DNA of 64,000 nucleotides from Tritrichomonas musculus (lineage: Eukaryota > Parabasalia > Tritrichomonadida > Tritrichomonadidae), in the NCBI GenBank assembly GCA_039105265.1, contig JAPFFF010000019.1, positions 1 through 64,000 on the forward strand. Reading direction: 5' to 3'. The translations under genes were made by a program, and so were the position numbers. Below the pieces are notes generated by a model. That model saw only the letters and a program-made list of their open reading frames with translations. It did no database searches and had not been told where the DNA came from. Position 1 is the first letter of the stretch. Each line of letters begins with the position of its first letter. This document shows positions 9,601-18,421 of this stretch, piece by piece.

Positions 9601-12600
9601 TCGTTGATGTGTTGTTATACATCCCTCGTTTGATTCACAAAGCAGGTGAAGAAACACTTGCATTACTTTCCGAAGTTGATAATGCAACATACTCCACTTA
9701 TGATGATGGTCTTGATGCAATCATTGAGTGGTGCACTGGCAATGGCATTGATATATCATTACCTGATGATACAAATGAGGCAATCTCATTAAACTCATGT
9801 GTAAACATATGTAAAGCATTCAGAGATACCATCAAAGGTCCACTTGCATTGCTCGCGTATAAGATCAAAGATGTTGAAAGTAAATCATCAGGTCAGCTAC
9901 CAAGTTCAGGTGAGTTTGATGCAGTTGAAGGTTATCCTGATTACTACGTCAAGCATGATGACATAACAGTGTATACACCAACTGTCAGCAGTGAATCAGG
10001 TGTTGATGATCCAGTTAATGATCCAGTCATAATCATGAAGATAACACTACCAACCACACTCAAAAACAAACTCACTGCTGCTACCAAACCAGTTGATGTG
10101 TTTAAGATTCACTTGCGCAACATGTTATTATTCGATTGGCAAGGCAACATCTTAAATGACTTCATCATATCAGCTAAAGACGGTAAGTTCATCTGCCCTG
10201 AGTTGACACACAACGTAGCACGTGATTGTTGCACATACTCAACACGCAAACGAGATGATCCTGAGATAATGTTTGCAACTGACTTCAATATTGAACCATA
10301 CATACGCTTCTTGAATGGTGACATTGTGATTCATAACCTACTCTCATCAGATGCATTGGTATCATGCAAACCAACCATCAAGTGTGACATCATAGATGCA
10401 ACTAATGCATTGAAGTTACAACGCTCTGACACATATTACTTCTATCGACCATCAATGATTGACTATGATGAACATGTTAAGTACACTGACATGTTTGCGA
10501 ATGAACAACTTGAGTATGAATGTGAGTGCTATCGAATGGTGTATAAGATACCATCAACGTATGACATACCAACCAACTTAACGTTCAAATTTAGTGAGTA
10601 CTGCTTTGGCAACACATGGGCATTGACATGGGATGGTAACAAGTGGGTTGGCGACAGTATTCAAGGTAGGTTCCAAAGCAAGGTCATCAGCAAGTGTAAA
10701 ACACGTGATCCTAAGGAAGATAACTATGGTTCAACTGGTTGTATGGTTGCAGTCAAGCGTGATACGTTGAATTACAGAGCAATACCTGAAGACAAAGCAC
10801 ATGGCTTAGCATATTCACTACTCAACACATGCCGCAATGATGGTAAGTATGAGGTACTGATTAAGTTGCGTGATGGTAGATTGGTTAATGCATCTGAGTA
10901 TGAACTCAACATTGGCTATTCATTTATACTCAATGGTGCAACGATGGATGGTTATGATTTGGTTGCAATGAGTTGTACATATAATAATTACTCAACATCA
11001 ACACTCAAAGTAAGCGACATTGAATTACTATACCTTGACTTGACGTTGCCACATCAAGAGCATACCATGAGGTTATCATTCACAGTCGGTGAAGTTCATA
11101 ATAAAAATGATGTATATGATAGAGGATACGTTGATTTAAGTGGAGCACTTGATACAGTCGAAAGAGTGGCATATGTATGGAGTAAGACACCCACTCAAAC
11201 CAGCAATGATGATGGCTTAACACCACGTGATATTGCATTATACCTTCGTCATGATTATACTGATCCTATTGATGAAGTTAATTGGGATCCATCTACAAAT
11301 GCATTCGAATACATCATCAAGCAACAGTTCTATGAAGTGTCACCTAATCCAAACTCAGCTACAACACTATACACTGACTTCAACATTACATCATCGAAGA
11401 TAATCACTGCTGACAATATCACTACAATGAGATCTGACTTGAATCTCGTCACTAACAACGTTGATGTAGTATCGTATGATGTTAAGGAAGTGCAATCTAA
11501 GGTTGATGCACTTGGCTCGCAGATGACTGACCAACAAGCTAAGACTAAATACCTTGAGAAGGAAGTTGATAAGATTGATATGAAAGCAAATGTTGGTATT
11601 GCGTTAGGTGCTGTTGGCTGTGTGTTAGGTGCCACTGGCATAGGTGTTGCTGGTAAGGCATTATCATTTGCAACGAAGGGTGTTGGTTCAGCTGTCAAAT
11701 CAGGTGGTCGTGAGTTAGTTAACACCATAACTAAAGCTAGTGATGTTGGAGCTGATGTATTGGATGACATGGTAGGTAAGCTGACTGATGAACTGCCTGA
11801 TATTGGCTCTGATATATTCTTCGGTGACTTAGTTAGTGGTGCTAAGACAGCAACGTTAAGTTCAACTCAAGCTGTCACTCAAGATGAAGCTCTTAATATT
11901 ACAACTCAAGCTGTCGCTCAAGATGAAGCGTTAAGTAGAATAGCTCAATGGTGTGATGAAGAATACATACCAGTAACAGAGATGAACTTCAGTGATGAAC
12001 TCGATGATCCATCTAAAGTGGCAATGACATTGACATCAACAATGGACATGTGTAAACGATTCAGACATACACTCAAGCCTACCATCAAAGCGCTGGCAAA
12101 TGCAATCAGTGATGTATCTGTACAGATGGATGGTTATGTTAACAAGAATGAGTTATCACGTAATGATACCATTGATGTTGTTGGCAAGGTTGATGGTAAA
12201 ACGATTCAACTCATAGCTGAAGACACAATCACAAGTGGTGTACTTAAAGTCAAACTCATGGTTAGAACGATTAGCGAGTTCAATGACATTGACTATGATG
12301 AACAATATGTTACAATCAACATTGTGGATGATGCAATAGCTGAGTTCATTGGTACAGATACATTTCCAGCAGCAACGATGAGTGGCAACGTCATTACGAT
12401 TAACAACCCACACAACGTACAGGTCACAAGCATAACTGTTAAAGAAAACACATCGGTTAGACAATTGACACTCACAACTAATGATTTAGCATATACATGT
12501 GACATTGACGCAGTGAATAAAAGCATTGATTCATTACGTGCTCAACTTGAGTTGAACGATGAGTCACTTGCTAAAACGTTGAATGACTTTCCAACTGTTG

Positions 12601-12659
12601 ATGAAGTTAACACAGCGTTGGATAAGTTAAGAATGATGCTGCAAGCAAATATGCATTGA
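6597..12659 (+). CDS. Giant fibre-like structural protein with internal duplication (main part)
   Basis: This 2,020-aa protein has no catalytic motif I can see. Two halves repeat the same modules. Module A lies at about residues 74-385 and 1280-1630 and shares a W-x-WDG-W-GD core and QQFYEV(T/S)P. Module B, with (E/Q)WC, CK-x-FR-x-T-K and ALA, lies at about 1038-1110 and 1780-1850. A glycine-rich linker sits near 461-475, and a glycine-zipper hydrophobic stretch at about 1665-1705. The closing part (DEVNTALDKL) reads like phage tail-fibre repeats, and the next frame continues with YALKSEIP, so the stop at 12,657 probably reflects a one-base loss. A virion attachment or fibre role is inferred. 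Confidence 0.85.
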   Translation: MITPLAAQALSLNDKGYDMRIRNGEVKLTRYGKTDDVHINCIYTKKEIDDALQSMQTTIKDNTQFTLKESDQLYLYKPSSISQTSKYYVMTWNIDPDYNIPLHTNFTFIDHLFNHAWSLIWDGDSWTGDNVVNNSYAKLSTYESKKGRPYIYVQHTERIARWLSSFEEVSSDTNYATALCKYIQNWRLVYGDGTIIELNDSNSKITPTSSSQIDIKDVPCDIHYFSVKLTSKVSSKNLLYIMADIVIDDFTTPLRWDMHPVTPIDASFINTWDDSVVIESFRYERRVRHSNKIIEPSTKKNINIYIEKDYFEQLPENADENYNPFDTIISQQFYEVTPDPRNCTTLTTDHNIFSSKIIWADNIMTMRRDLNVVGGTLDVLSYDYAILKAIINSIQEQMRLQAKYNNYVNDLQKYITITKNVLSIVSGAIKIATALSEFSFDSESMALNTTHTEDFHFPDFPGGGSGGGGGGKFPGIDIVGQFLLKYAANAFGQQFSRYLPSQTDTPAATSSLTATALVLSALESLTQIGNATTTLIAGGLTFDRIPTIVDNTRTIYQSLQTFTDSIHELRRRWRERTNNNTIVDHTITNTDEMELDEDDTNEEVNNLPCVRLTHETVTNTSAFSQPLFGDHTIESLSNLSIDELLDLNTYDPIEGPQIGDIMVRRVGDNRFGLIYVTRVNDKGVNKIIYMRRIDNESSTLTSQQLSLRTMRSVNTNSMWSVNDNGTVYTAAQIERMEPDERYQFESAHPEYIFTRNVDNEMGVSWTEVRDMNGSIQAVIDVRIAVRTDVSSDEISIQSPESNISINSHGISMQQGAITATGQDNVHELVANEYNVVVSNYELAPIEENLTIPNTTITLADIQNMDWYERYRLVYEILNESGNILSFEGSNLDDNETEYTTVLYNNRAIGVIDLRHRNQVSITDNTITITNPQSIFKLTDRELEWIRRDEQQQQTIRQTLSGFISNITDRIERINNNIEWLLDHPNLTDRLIIGRGSSILIPIVDVLLYIPRLIHKAGEETLALLSEVDNATYSTYDDGLDAIIEWCTGNGIDISLPDDTNEAISLNSCVNICKAFRDTIKGPLALLAYKIKDVESKSSGQLPSSGEFDAVEGYPDYYVKHDDITVYTPTVSSESGVDDPVNDPVIIMKITLPTTLKNKLTAATKPVDVFKIHLRNMLLFDWQGNILNDFIISAKDGKFICPELTHNVARDCCTYSTRKRDDPEIMFATDFNIEPYIRFLNGDIVIHNLLSSDALVSCKPTIKCDIIDATNALKLQRSDTYYFYRPSMIDYDEHVKYTDMFANEQLEYECECYRMVYKIPSTYDIPTNLTFKFSEYCFGNTWALTWDGNKWVGDSIQGRFQSKVISKCKTRDPKEDNYGSTGCMVAVKRDTLNYRAIPEDKAHGLAYSLLNTCRNDGKYEVLIKLRDGRLVNASEYELNIGYSFILNGATMDGYDLVAMSCTYNNYSTSTLKVSDIELLYLDLTLPHQEHTMRLSFTVGEVHNKNDVYDRGYVDLSGALDTVERVAYVWSKTPTQTSNDDGLTPRDIALYLRHDYTDPIDEVNWDPSTNAFEYIIKQQFYEVSPNPNSATTLYTDFNITSSKIITADNITTMRSDLNLVTNNVDVVSYDVKEVQSKVDALGSQMTDQQAKTKYLEKEVDKIDMKANVGIALGAVGCVLGATGIGVAGKALSFATKGVGSAVKSGGRELVNTITKASDVGADVLDDMVGKLTDELPDIGSDIFFGDLVSGAKTATLSSTQAVTQDEALNITTQAVAQDEALSRIAQWCDEEYIPVTEMNFSDELDDPSKVAMTLTSTMDMCKRFRHTLKPTIKALANAISDVSVQMDGYVNKNELSRNDTIDVVGKVDGKTIQLIAEDTITSGVLKVKLMVRTISEFNDIDYDEQYVTINIVDDAIAEFIGTDTFPAATMSGNVITINNPHNVQVTSITVKENTSVRQLTLTTNDLAYTCDIDAVNKSIDSLRAQLELNDESLAKTLNDFPTVDEVNTALDKLRMMLQANMH

Positions 12660-13681
12660 AGAGTGAGATACCAACAACGATTGATCTTAGTGATTATTCA
12701 ACAACGACTGAATGTGATGCTAAATACGTTCATCATGATAGTATCATTCCGAGTACAGACACAACTACTACTGCATTCACTGATGATGATATTCTATCAG
12801 CGTTGAACACTGTTAATCGCATCAATAACGCACAGTTCTGGTATCGATCGGGTGGTAACGTGATAAGACCGAAGTCTGGTGATTACGTTCGATGTATGTT
12901 CTATGCAGAGCAACTCAGGTTCACTAACGATTCAACTAGATACGTCAACGATCTCGCGTTGAGTACTGAAACTGTAAACAACGATACTTCACTAGCAACA
13001 TCAGCATTCGTACATAAATGTATTGATGACGCGGTTGCTGACATTGATTTAACTGATTATGTATTGAAGAGTGAGATACCAACCAATCATGTTACAACAT
13101 CACAGTTAACGTCAACATTGAATGAGTACATGTTGAAGAGTGATATGCCAGATGATTATGTTACTATAGATGATCTCGATGGTTATGCATTGAAGAGTGA
13201 GTTACCAAACATTGATGTTAGCAATGTCAGAGCATATGACGATCTATCATATTGTTCTACTGATAAGACATCATTGACGATAGGTGTTACTGGAACTTTA
13301 AAATTGCCATCGATTCTCCCTTTCATGGAAGGTGCACATATTGTAGTCGATGCTGTATTTGATGATGGTACTGAACATCTTGACTTCATATTCAAAACCA
13401 ATTCCACTACCAGTGATACGCATACAATGATTTACAATGTGAATGGAACTGAAGCTGTAATTAGATATCAAGACTACACGATAAACTGGAATAGCACTAC
13501 TGGTGAGTTCACTATCAAAGGTTTCGTGAAACATAAAGGTAAGAACCCATTAGAATATAGAAATTTACGTGCTGATACCTGTGATCATCATGATTCGTTG
13601 GCGTTGAATAGCCAAATCGAACAACTATGGAGTTACATCACAGCGTTAGAAACACGATTAGCTGCATTGGAATCGACGTAA
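12647..13681 (+). CDS. Fibre-like protein, C-terminal part in a shifted frame
   Basis: This frame has no ATG at its 5' end; it begins inside the overlap with the 2,020-aa frame. It carries at least four copies of a tail-fibre-like repeat: YALKSEIP at the junction, YVLKSEIP, YMLKSDMP and YALKSELP. A beta-rich domain follows (about 13,230-13,560) and then a short terminal coiled coil (IEQLWSYITALETRLAALE). The first repeat straddles the junction with the upstream frame, so both are most simply one gene of about 2,360 codons with a frame break near 12,647-12,656. A mutation, a programmed minus-one shift and an assembly error all remain possible; no canonical slippery heptamer is present. It ends 17 bases from a convergent gene. 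Confidence 0.8.
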   Translation, partial: KYALKSEIPTTIDLSDYSTTTECDAKYVHHDSIIPSTDTTTTAFTDDDILSALNTVNRINNAQFWYRSGGNVIRPKSGDYVRCMFYAEQLRFTNDSTRYVNDLALSTETVNNDTSLATSAFVHKCIDDAVADIDLTDYVLKSEIPTNHVTTSQLTSTLNEYMLKSDMPDDYVTIDDLDGYALKSELPNIDVSNVRAYDDLSYCSTDKTSLTIGVTGTLKLPSILPFMEGAHIVVDAVFDDGTEHLDFIFKTNSTTSDTHTMIYNVNGTEAVIRYQDYTINWNSTTGEFTIKGFVKHKGKNPLEYRNLRADTCDHHDSLALNSQIEQLWSYITALETRLAALEST

Positions 13682-13698
13682 AAATAACTCATATGTTT

Positions 13699-14220
13699 TT
13701 ATACAACAACATACTTCAAACATAAGTGATAGACATTAACAAGATCATTGAACTCTTTATTGTAGACCTGTTTGAAGTCAGTAACAATCTCACCATTATC
13801 TTTGATTATCTTAATGGCGTCTACCTTTTGAATGGGTGATGCTTTACCTACACAACAACCAGGGTTGTCATCGACATATATCTCAACCTCACCATGAGTG
13901 ACTGCCTTGATGATTGCTGCTAATGCTTGCTGTGGTACGATGATAGTGCGCTTACTGATGAGATTGCTGATCAATGCTTTGTCATTGTCAAGTAGTATCT
14001 TAGCATACGTTTCAAGTATGAGTACCTTAACATCAACATCAATACTATCATGTGGTGTATCAAGTTGAATATCACGTGTGATAACGATATCTTCTTTACC
14101 ATCATCACGCTTGTTGATGAATATGTTGTTGTTAATATTGTTGTTTGATTGTGCTGCAGCTGCTGGCTCAAGACTGACGTTTGCATTTACACCATTGTTT
14201 AGTGGTCGCTTCTTAATCAT
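13699..14220 (-). CDS. Hypothetical Maverick protein, 173 aa
   Basis: I do not recognise this protein. The N-terminal 40 residues are low-complexity (alanine, asparagine). The rest is predicted alpha/beta, with a CC pair in a DNPGCCVGK stretch and no evident catalytic triad. I considered the adenain-type protease of other Polintons and saw no matching His/Cys motifs. It is the last gene of the leftward block, and its start codon lies in a TTCAAATG context shared by other genes of the block. Codon use matches the element. Confidence 0.7.
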   Translation of the reverse strand: MIKKRPLNNGVNANVSLEPAAAAQSNNNINNNIFINKRDDGKEDIVITRDIQLDTPHDSIDVDVKVLILETYAKILLDNDKALISNLISKRTIIVPQQALAAIIKAVTHGEVEIYVDDNPGCCVGKASPIQKVDAIKIIKDNGEIVTDFKQVYNKEFNDLVNVYHLCLKYVVV

Positions 14221-14285
14221 TTGAATTAAACAAAAACATTTTTACACAATCTGTTAAGTTAATACACTCATGATGTTTCGTTAAG

Positions 14286-14474
14286 TTAATATGAGTTGAC
14301 ATCATCTTTATACAGTATTAATTGCTTTGCATTAACCTTATTAGCTTTCCCATCAACTGCTGATAGGTTCTCTTTATGATGTGTAGCTGGGTGCTTGAAC
14401 TTAGGTTGTGTGATGGGTTGTTGCTTAGTTACATGTTGTTTGTACGACATGACTTGAACACTATGTGATGACAT
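14286..14474 (-). CDS. Small basic Maverick protein, 62 aa
   Basis: The start is the ATG at 14,474, not the TTG nine bases upstream; it sits in TTCAAATG as do its neighbours. The product is basic and glutamine/lysine/histidine-rich, with no membrane segment or recognisable domain. Spacing from neighbours is small (about 65 bases to the next start and 59 to the capsid gene's stop), as expected in this compact block. The function is unknown; virion or DNA association is only a guess from charge. Confidence 0.5.
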   Translation of the reverse strand: MSSHSVQVMSYKQHVTKQQPITQPKFKHPATHHKENLSAVDGKANKVNAKQLILYKDDVNSY

Positions 14475-14533
14475 TTGAATCAAAGCAAACAGTGATTAAT
14501 GTTAAAAATGATGATGTGATTTAGTTAATTCAT

Positions 14534-16150
14534 TTATCTGCTTGTAATGTCATACGAACCCATCTCAACAACAGGTGGCATACCATTGGGTTGAACATGA
14601 ATTGATATAACGGTGTCTTGTAACAATGCCATTAATGGTGGTGTTGTGTTGTTGATATATGCGTTTGCTACATCACCATTGTCATCAATATTACGTACTT
14701 GATTAGGTAAGTCACATACTATTTCATATGTGATTGGTGTGTTTGATGTTTGACCTTGTTGGAAGGTGTTATCTGTCTCAGTTGGTAACCCAATGAAGAA
14801 TGATGTACGATCATAGCTGACTCTACCAATTGATTCATCATAAGGTCGTGTATTAACTAATGATTGAACGACCTCTTTATTAAAACCTGTTTGTTCACCG
14901 TTAACATTCATAGCATTCTGACATAGTTCAATGAACATTGGATCACTACCATTTGTTGCAAATGGAATGGTTGGTACTACGCCATAACCACCACATCGCA
15001 GTTGGAAGTTGGTAAACAGTGGATTCTTAAATACAGTATGATGTGTTGCATTAAATGGAAACAGAAAGAAGATTGAATCAACAAATCGTGGTGTGATTGT
15101 TTGAGTTGATGAACAATGACCAGCAGTTAATTGCTTACTCATCGTTGTGAATGTGAGTATCTGCGTTGGAAAGATGAGTTCCTGTTGCGTGTAACGTTGA
15201 ACGAGCGCTTGATATATATCGTTGTCAATGCCGAAGTTAGGTATGACACTATAGCAATCAGTAACTTCATATGTTCGACTTGGTGTGAATATAGTGTTAC
15301 CTACAATGAGCTTATTCGCATCATTATTGTCTTTTCTAATCCATATAGTGCATTGACTGCCAGCTTGAGTAAACTCATTAGTGATTGGTGGTAATTCAGT
15401 TAGCAATTTGTAGTTGGCTACATCATTAATCAACTCATCTGATATACCAACTGGACAATATACAAGACCTTGTATACCAAACATAATCTTGAGTTCAAGC
15501 TTACCAGCGAATGCAGGTAGATATTTGATGTTGCTCAATGGTAAGAACCTTCGCAAGTCAATCTTAAGTGGTATGTTAATATTATTGATTGCATTACCAC
15601 CATTAGCAAGTTTAACGAAGAAACCACAACGTGCTTGATCAAATTTGCGTTTGAATATATCCTTATGACGGGCTTTAGAATAGACATCACCTCGTTTACT
15701 TGCTTCGTTATCACCACATGCAGTTAAGAATGATTCTTCTGGACCGAAGTTTTGAGTGTATATTGATATGCCATTAGCAAGGATCTCATACTTTTCAACA
15801 GCATCCATTGCATCTTTAAAGCCAACCCATATACCATTAAAAGCATGGTTATCAACATTACTTAAGTCAGCTTGTAATGCAGTCGATAACGTACCACTAA
15901 GTCTCATATTCGCTTTGATGAAGCCATTATATATATCTGCAGTGTTATCACATGTTGGACTGATGATGAATGTGGTGAATGACCCTGCATGGATAGGTGC
16001 AGATGGACTGTATGAAGCTTGTGCATCAATGACGTACTTCTTATTGGTATCTGACATGGCGATTGCATTATCAACTACATCAAAGTAGCTTGCAACTTGA
16101 GTGTTAACTTCAGCTGATGTCTTGTGTAGGACTTCTGCGTTGAATGTCAT
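14534..16150 (-). CDS. Major capsid protein, double jelly-roll type
   Basis: At 538 aa the protein has the length and pattern of Polinton/virophage-like major capsid proteins. It is beta-rich, with a SFTTFIISPTC strand near residue 58, a GFKDAMDAVEKYEI stretch near 110, and the family-typical core around residues 195-225 (IPLKIDLRRFLPL followed by KLELKIMFGIQ). It would form the trimeric capsomers of the element's predicted virion. It lies in the leftward block with the ATPase and integrase. Its ATG follows ATACATCCAA, with ATTTTTA about 12 bases upstream. Assignment rests on pattern recognition and context, not on a structure comparison. Confidence 0.82.
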   Translation of the reverse strand: MTFNAEVLHKTSAEVNTQVASYFDVVDNAIAMSDTNKKYVIDAQASYSPSAPIHAGSFTTFIISPTCDNTADIYNGFIKANMRLSGTLSTALQADLSNVDNHAFNGIWVGFKDAMDAVEKYEILANGISIYTQNFGPEESFLTACGDNEASKRGDVYSKARHKDIFKRKFDQARCGFFVKLANGGNAINNINIPLKIDLRRFLPLSNIKYLPAFAGKLELKIMFGIQGLVYCPVGISDELINDVANYKLLTELPPITNEFTQAGSQCTIWIRKDNNDANKLIVGNTIFTPSRTYEVTDCYSVIPNFGIDNDIYQALVQRYTQQELIFPTQILTFTTMSKQLTAGHCSSTQTITPRFVDSIFFLFPFNATHHTVFKNPLFTNFQLRCGGYGVVPTIPFATNGSDPMFIELCQNAMNVNGEQTGFNKEVVQSLVNTRPYDESIGRVSYDRTSFFIGLPTETDNTFQQGQTSNTPITYEIVCDLPNQVRNIDDNGDVANAYINNTTPPLMALLQDTVISIHVQPNGMPPVVEMGSYDITSR

Positions 16151-16185
16151 TTGGATGTATTAAAAATACGAATGTATTACATAAG

Positions 16186-16875
16186 CTATCGTCGAATGCG
16201 CGATCTAAACGATGGTGTTGATTCAATGACATCAGGTGGTTCTTGTGGTGGGTCATGAGATGGATCATGTGGTGATTCATGTGGTGGGTCATGTATATCA
16301 TCAGTTGGTAATAGATCAGGTACGTACTTACTTCGTATGCGTGGCTTTGATAATTCTTTATTAACGACATGTTTAATGTATTGTTTTTGTTCACGCTTGA
16401 AGCGATCATTACGTAGCTCTTCACCTAATGAACGTAGCTGTTCAAGTATCTCTAAGTTAATGGTTGTATCATGTGTGGCAACTTGATGTGGTGGTGATGT
16501 TGTATGTTGTGTTGAATGTTGCTTGTCTCTATTAGGTATGCGTGTTGGTGTATGCATAGGTTGTGCTTCCTCATGTTGTGATGGTTCATCGATGCAGTTA
16601 TCATTGAGACAAGCACTTGAGTCAGCATTGGAGTTGACACTTGAGTTGACATTTGAGTTGGCACTTGAGTTGGCATTGGGGTAAGCACTTGATTCAAGCA
16701 TACCATTGAGGTTGTCTGATGATTTATCTCTATGAATGAGTGGTTGCTTTCGTTGTTTAACAATGTACTTACCCTCTTTCTTAGTAGGGAACACTTCATA
16801 TTGTTCATCATCAATGCCTTGCAACCAACGTTGAATGATTTGATTGCGCTTCATGCCAGTAACATATTTGGACAT
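16186..16875 (-). CDS. Repeat-rich hypothetical virion-associated protein, 229 aa
   Basis: The start is taken as the ATG at 16,875 in a TTTCAAATG context; the longer frame begins upstream without support. The N-terminal 50 residues look folded (IIQRWLQGIDDEQYEVFP). Then come a serine/asparagine tandem repeat (NSNVNSSVNSNADSS), a charged helix near 140-175, and a proline/histidine/aspartate repeat (HDPPHESPHDPSHDPP) before an arginine-rich end. No family was recognised. The low-complexity tracts are likely to vary in length between copies. A scaffold or core role is a guess from position beside the capsid gene. Confidence 0.65.
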   Translation of the reverse strand: MSKYVTGMKRNQIIQRWLQGIDDEQYEVFPTKKEGKYIVKQRKQPLIHRDKSSDNLNGMLESSAYPNANSSANSNVNSSVNSNADSSACLNDNCIDEPSQHEEAQPMHTPTRIPNRDKQHSTQHTTSPPHQVATHDTTINLEILEQLRSLGEELRNDRFKREQKQYIKHVVNKELSKPRIRSKYVPDLLPTDDIHDPPHESPHDPSHDPPQEPPDVIESTPSFRSRIRR

Positions 16876-16908
16876 TTGAAATACACAAAAATAAAAAGTC
16901 AATAATGT

Positions 16909-17124
16909 TCACTTACGTGATGATTTGCGTTTATTACTTGACTTTGATTTGCGACTATTACTTGACTTTATATATGGTGCGGTTACATCATGTGTGTTAG
17001 TATTAGCATAATATTGTTTGGTATTTGATCTAGGTCTAGTTACTTCATTATACATCGTACCAGGTCCAGATACGATAACTGAATTGTTCGATCTATATGC
17101 ATTAGTTCTTGTGTTGAAACTCAT
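16909..17124 (-). CDS. Small protein with lysine/arginine/serine tail, 71 aa
   Basis: The C-terminal 18 residues are almost only Ser, Lys, Arg and Asn (SRKSKSSNKRKSSRK), like DNA-condensing core proteins of DNA viruses. The N-terminal part is polar, with no membrane segment. It sits between the 229-aa gene and the 134-aa gene with gaps of 33 and 10 bases. A genome-packaging role is inferred from composition and neighbourhood only. Confidence 0.6.
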   Translation of the reverse strand: MSFNTRTNAYRSNNSVIVSGPGTMYNEVTRPRSNTKQYYANTNTHDVTAPYIKSSNSRKSKSSNKRKSSRK

Positions 17125-17134
17125 TTACACCTCG

Positions 17135-17539
17135 TTAAACACTTCTAAATGGTACTGCGTTGTGTGTTCTCTTACGTGAGTCAGCTGCTGCTTGTGCTGA
17201 TGGCGATCCACTTGGTTTCAACTCACCACGTGCAAACTGTTCACTGATTTTAACTAGCTTATCTGTGACTGACCCCTTTGGCATGTGACTGAATATATTG
17301 GCACCTGCTGTAGTGATTGCACCTAACGTTGGATTGAATGCTGTTGCAAATGGTGTGATAGCGTGTAGTATATTGCCAACTGCTTTAGGATTGTTCATAG
17401 CATAGTTCTTTGCACCAACCAATCCCTTCTTAGTAGCGTTCCATATGCGGTGTGCTACGTTCTTTGCACCAGTCAATCCTTGATGAATATCGCTTTTTAA
17501 TCTGTTCCATCCACTGGTAATGAAATTTTTGAATCCCAT
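17135..17539 (-). CDS. Amphipathic virion-protein candidate, 134 aa
   Basis: The first 45 residues hold two copies of a GL(T/V)GAKN motif with basic and aromatic residues. A long apolar stretch follows at about residues 50-85 (ILHAITPFATAFNPTLGAI), then a basic tail (SRKRTHNAVPFR). This layout resembles membrane-active internal capsid proteins of adeno-like viruses, but I have no sequence match. It ends 10 bases before the start of the basic 71-aa gene and begins 12 bases after the ATPase gene, fitting a morphogenesis cluster. Confidence 0.6.
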   Translation of the reverse strand: MGFKNFITSGWNRLKSDIHQGLTGAKNVAHRIWNATKKGLVGAKNYAMNNPKAVGNILHAITPFATAFNPTLGAITTAGANIFSHMPKGSVTDKLVKISEQFARGELKPSGSPSAQAAADSRKRTHNAVPFRSV

Positions 17540-17551
17540 GTTTGTAATTCA

Positions 17552-18415
17552 TTAAACTTCAAAGTGTGATTGATTGGATGTGATATTGATTATGAATTTA
17601 TCGTGTTGGCCTTTATGATTGAGGTATGCTTCTGTAGTTGATTTAATGTCAAGATTGTTAGGTGTTTGCTGTAGCATTGATGTGAAATCCTCTTTACTGA
17701 AGCCACTATAGCATATGATGTCAGTAGCTAAACGTTTAACGTTGAGATGAACGAATCGAAGTGTTTGCACTGCTATGATACAGGTTAAGTTGTAGTGACG
17801 TGTCTTAGTTAGTAAACGACATAGTTCACTGTTGCCATTCTTAAGTAGTGGTGATCCAGCTGCATCATCAAGTACTAGTAATGTGTTGTATGGGTATGAA
17901 GCTGTTTGATATTTAACTAGCTTATTTGCTATGTATGCAATCCTATCTTCAATCTCACTTAATGAATGCTTTGAAATGATTCTTGCCATCTCCTCATTGG
18001 TGTCAACCATTTTTGATAACACATGTTTAACCATAGCATAGTACTTGAGCTTGCGTTTGAGATGACGCTTGAGATATGGCAATAGATGTTCTTCTTTGAT
18101 GTATTCAATGGGTGTCTTAACGTTTTTGGATAGTACTTCAGCTGTCTTATCAAGTTTGCCCGACGTTGAACAGAAGATGATCTTACTATAGTATGGCTTA
18201 GCAAATAGTCGTTCAGTTATCATGATGTGTGACCATATCCAGAATGATTTACCAGCGCCCATCTTACCGATTAAAAAGTAGATACCATTTGATGAGAATG
18301 GATACTCTTCACTTAGTGGTTTAATCAATGCCATCTCAATATCACGTTGGTTTTTACGTAACGACTCTTGAATAAGATGTTTAACTTCATTCATAACGTT
18401 TTTATGTTGACTCAT
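17552..18415 (-). CDS. Genome-packaging ATPase, FtsK/HerA (A32-like)
   Basis: This 287-aa protein carries a Walker A GKMGAGKS (residues 50-57), a Walker B TLLVLDDA near 178-186, and a sensor-like TKTRHYNLTCIIAVQ stretch downstream. This order is typical of the A32-like packaging ATPases of Polintons, virophages and large DNA viruses, which pump DNA into the capsid. Its presence beside a capsid gene supports the view that the element can form virions. The ATG lies in an ATCAAATG context. It follows the integrase gene with 6 bases between stop and start, so the two may be co-transcribed or depend on start-site motifs. Confidence 0.92.
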   Translation of the reverse strand: MSQHKNVMNEVKHLIQESLRKNQRDIEMALIKPLSEEYPFSSNGIYFLIGKMGAGKSFWIWSHIMITERLFAKPYYSKIIFCSTSGKLDKTAEVLSKNVKTPIEYIKEEHLLPYLKRHLKRKLKYYAMVKHVLSKMVDTNEEMARIISKHSLSEIEDRIAYIANKLVKYQTASYPYNTLLVLDDAAGSPLLKNGNSELCRLLTKTRHYNLTCIIAVQTLRFVHLNVKRLATDIICYSGFSKEDFTSMLQQTPNNLDIKSTTEAYLNHKGQHDKFIINITSNQSHFEV

Positions 18416-18421
18416 TTGATA

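Noticed and set aside
12641-12660. Canonical minus-one programmed frameshift site
   Set aside because: The local bases (GCAAATATG) do not form an X-XXY-YYZ slippery heptamer in the zero frame, and no obvious downstream stem was seen. A mutation is simpler, though not proven.
13699-14220. Adenain-like cysteine protease of Polintons
   Set aside because: Length is suitable, but the expected His, Asp/Glu and Cys motifs are not recognisable.
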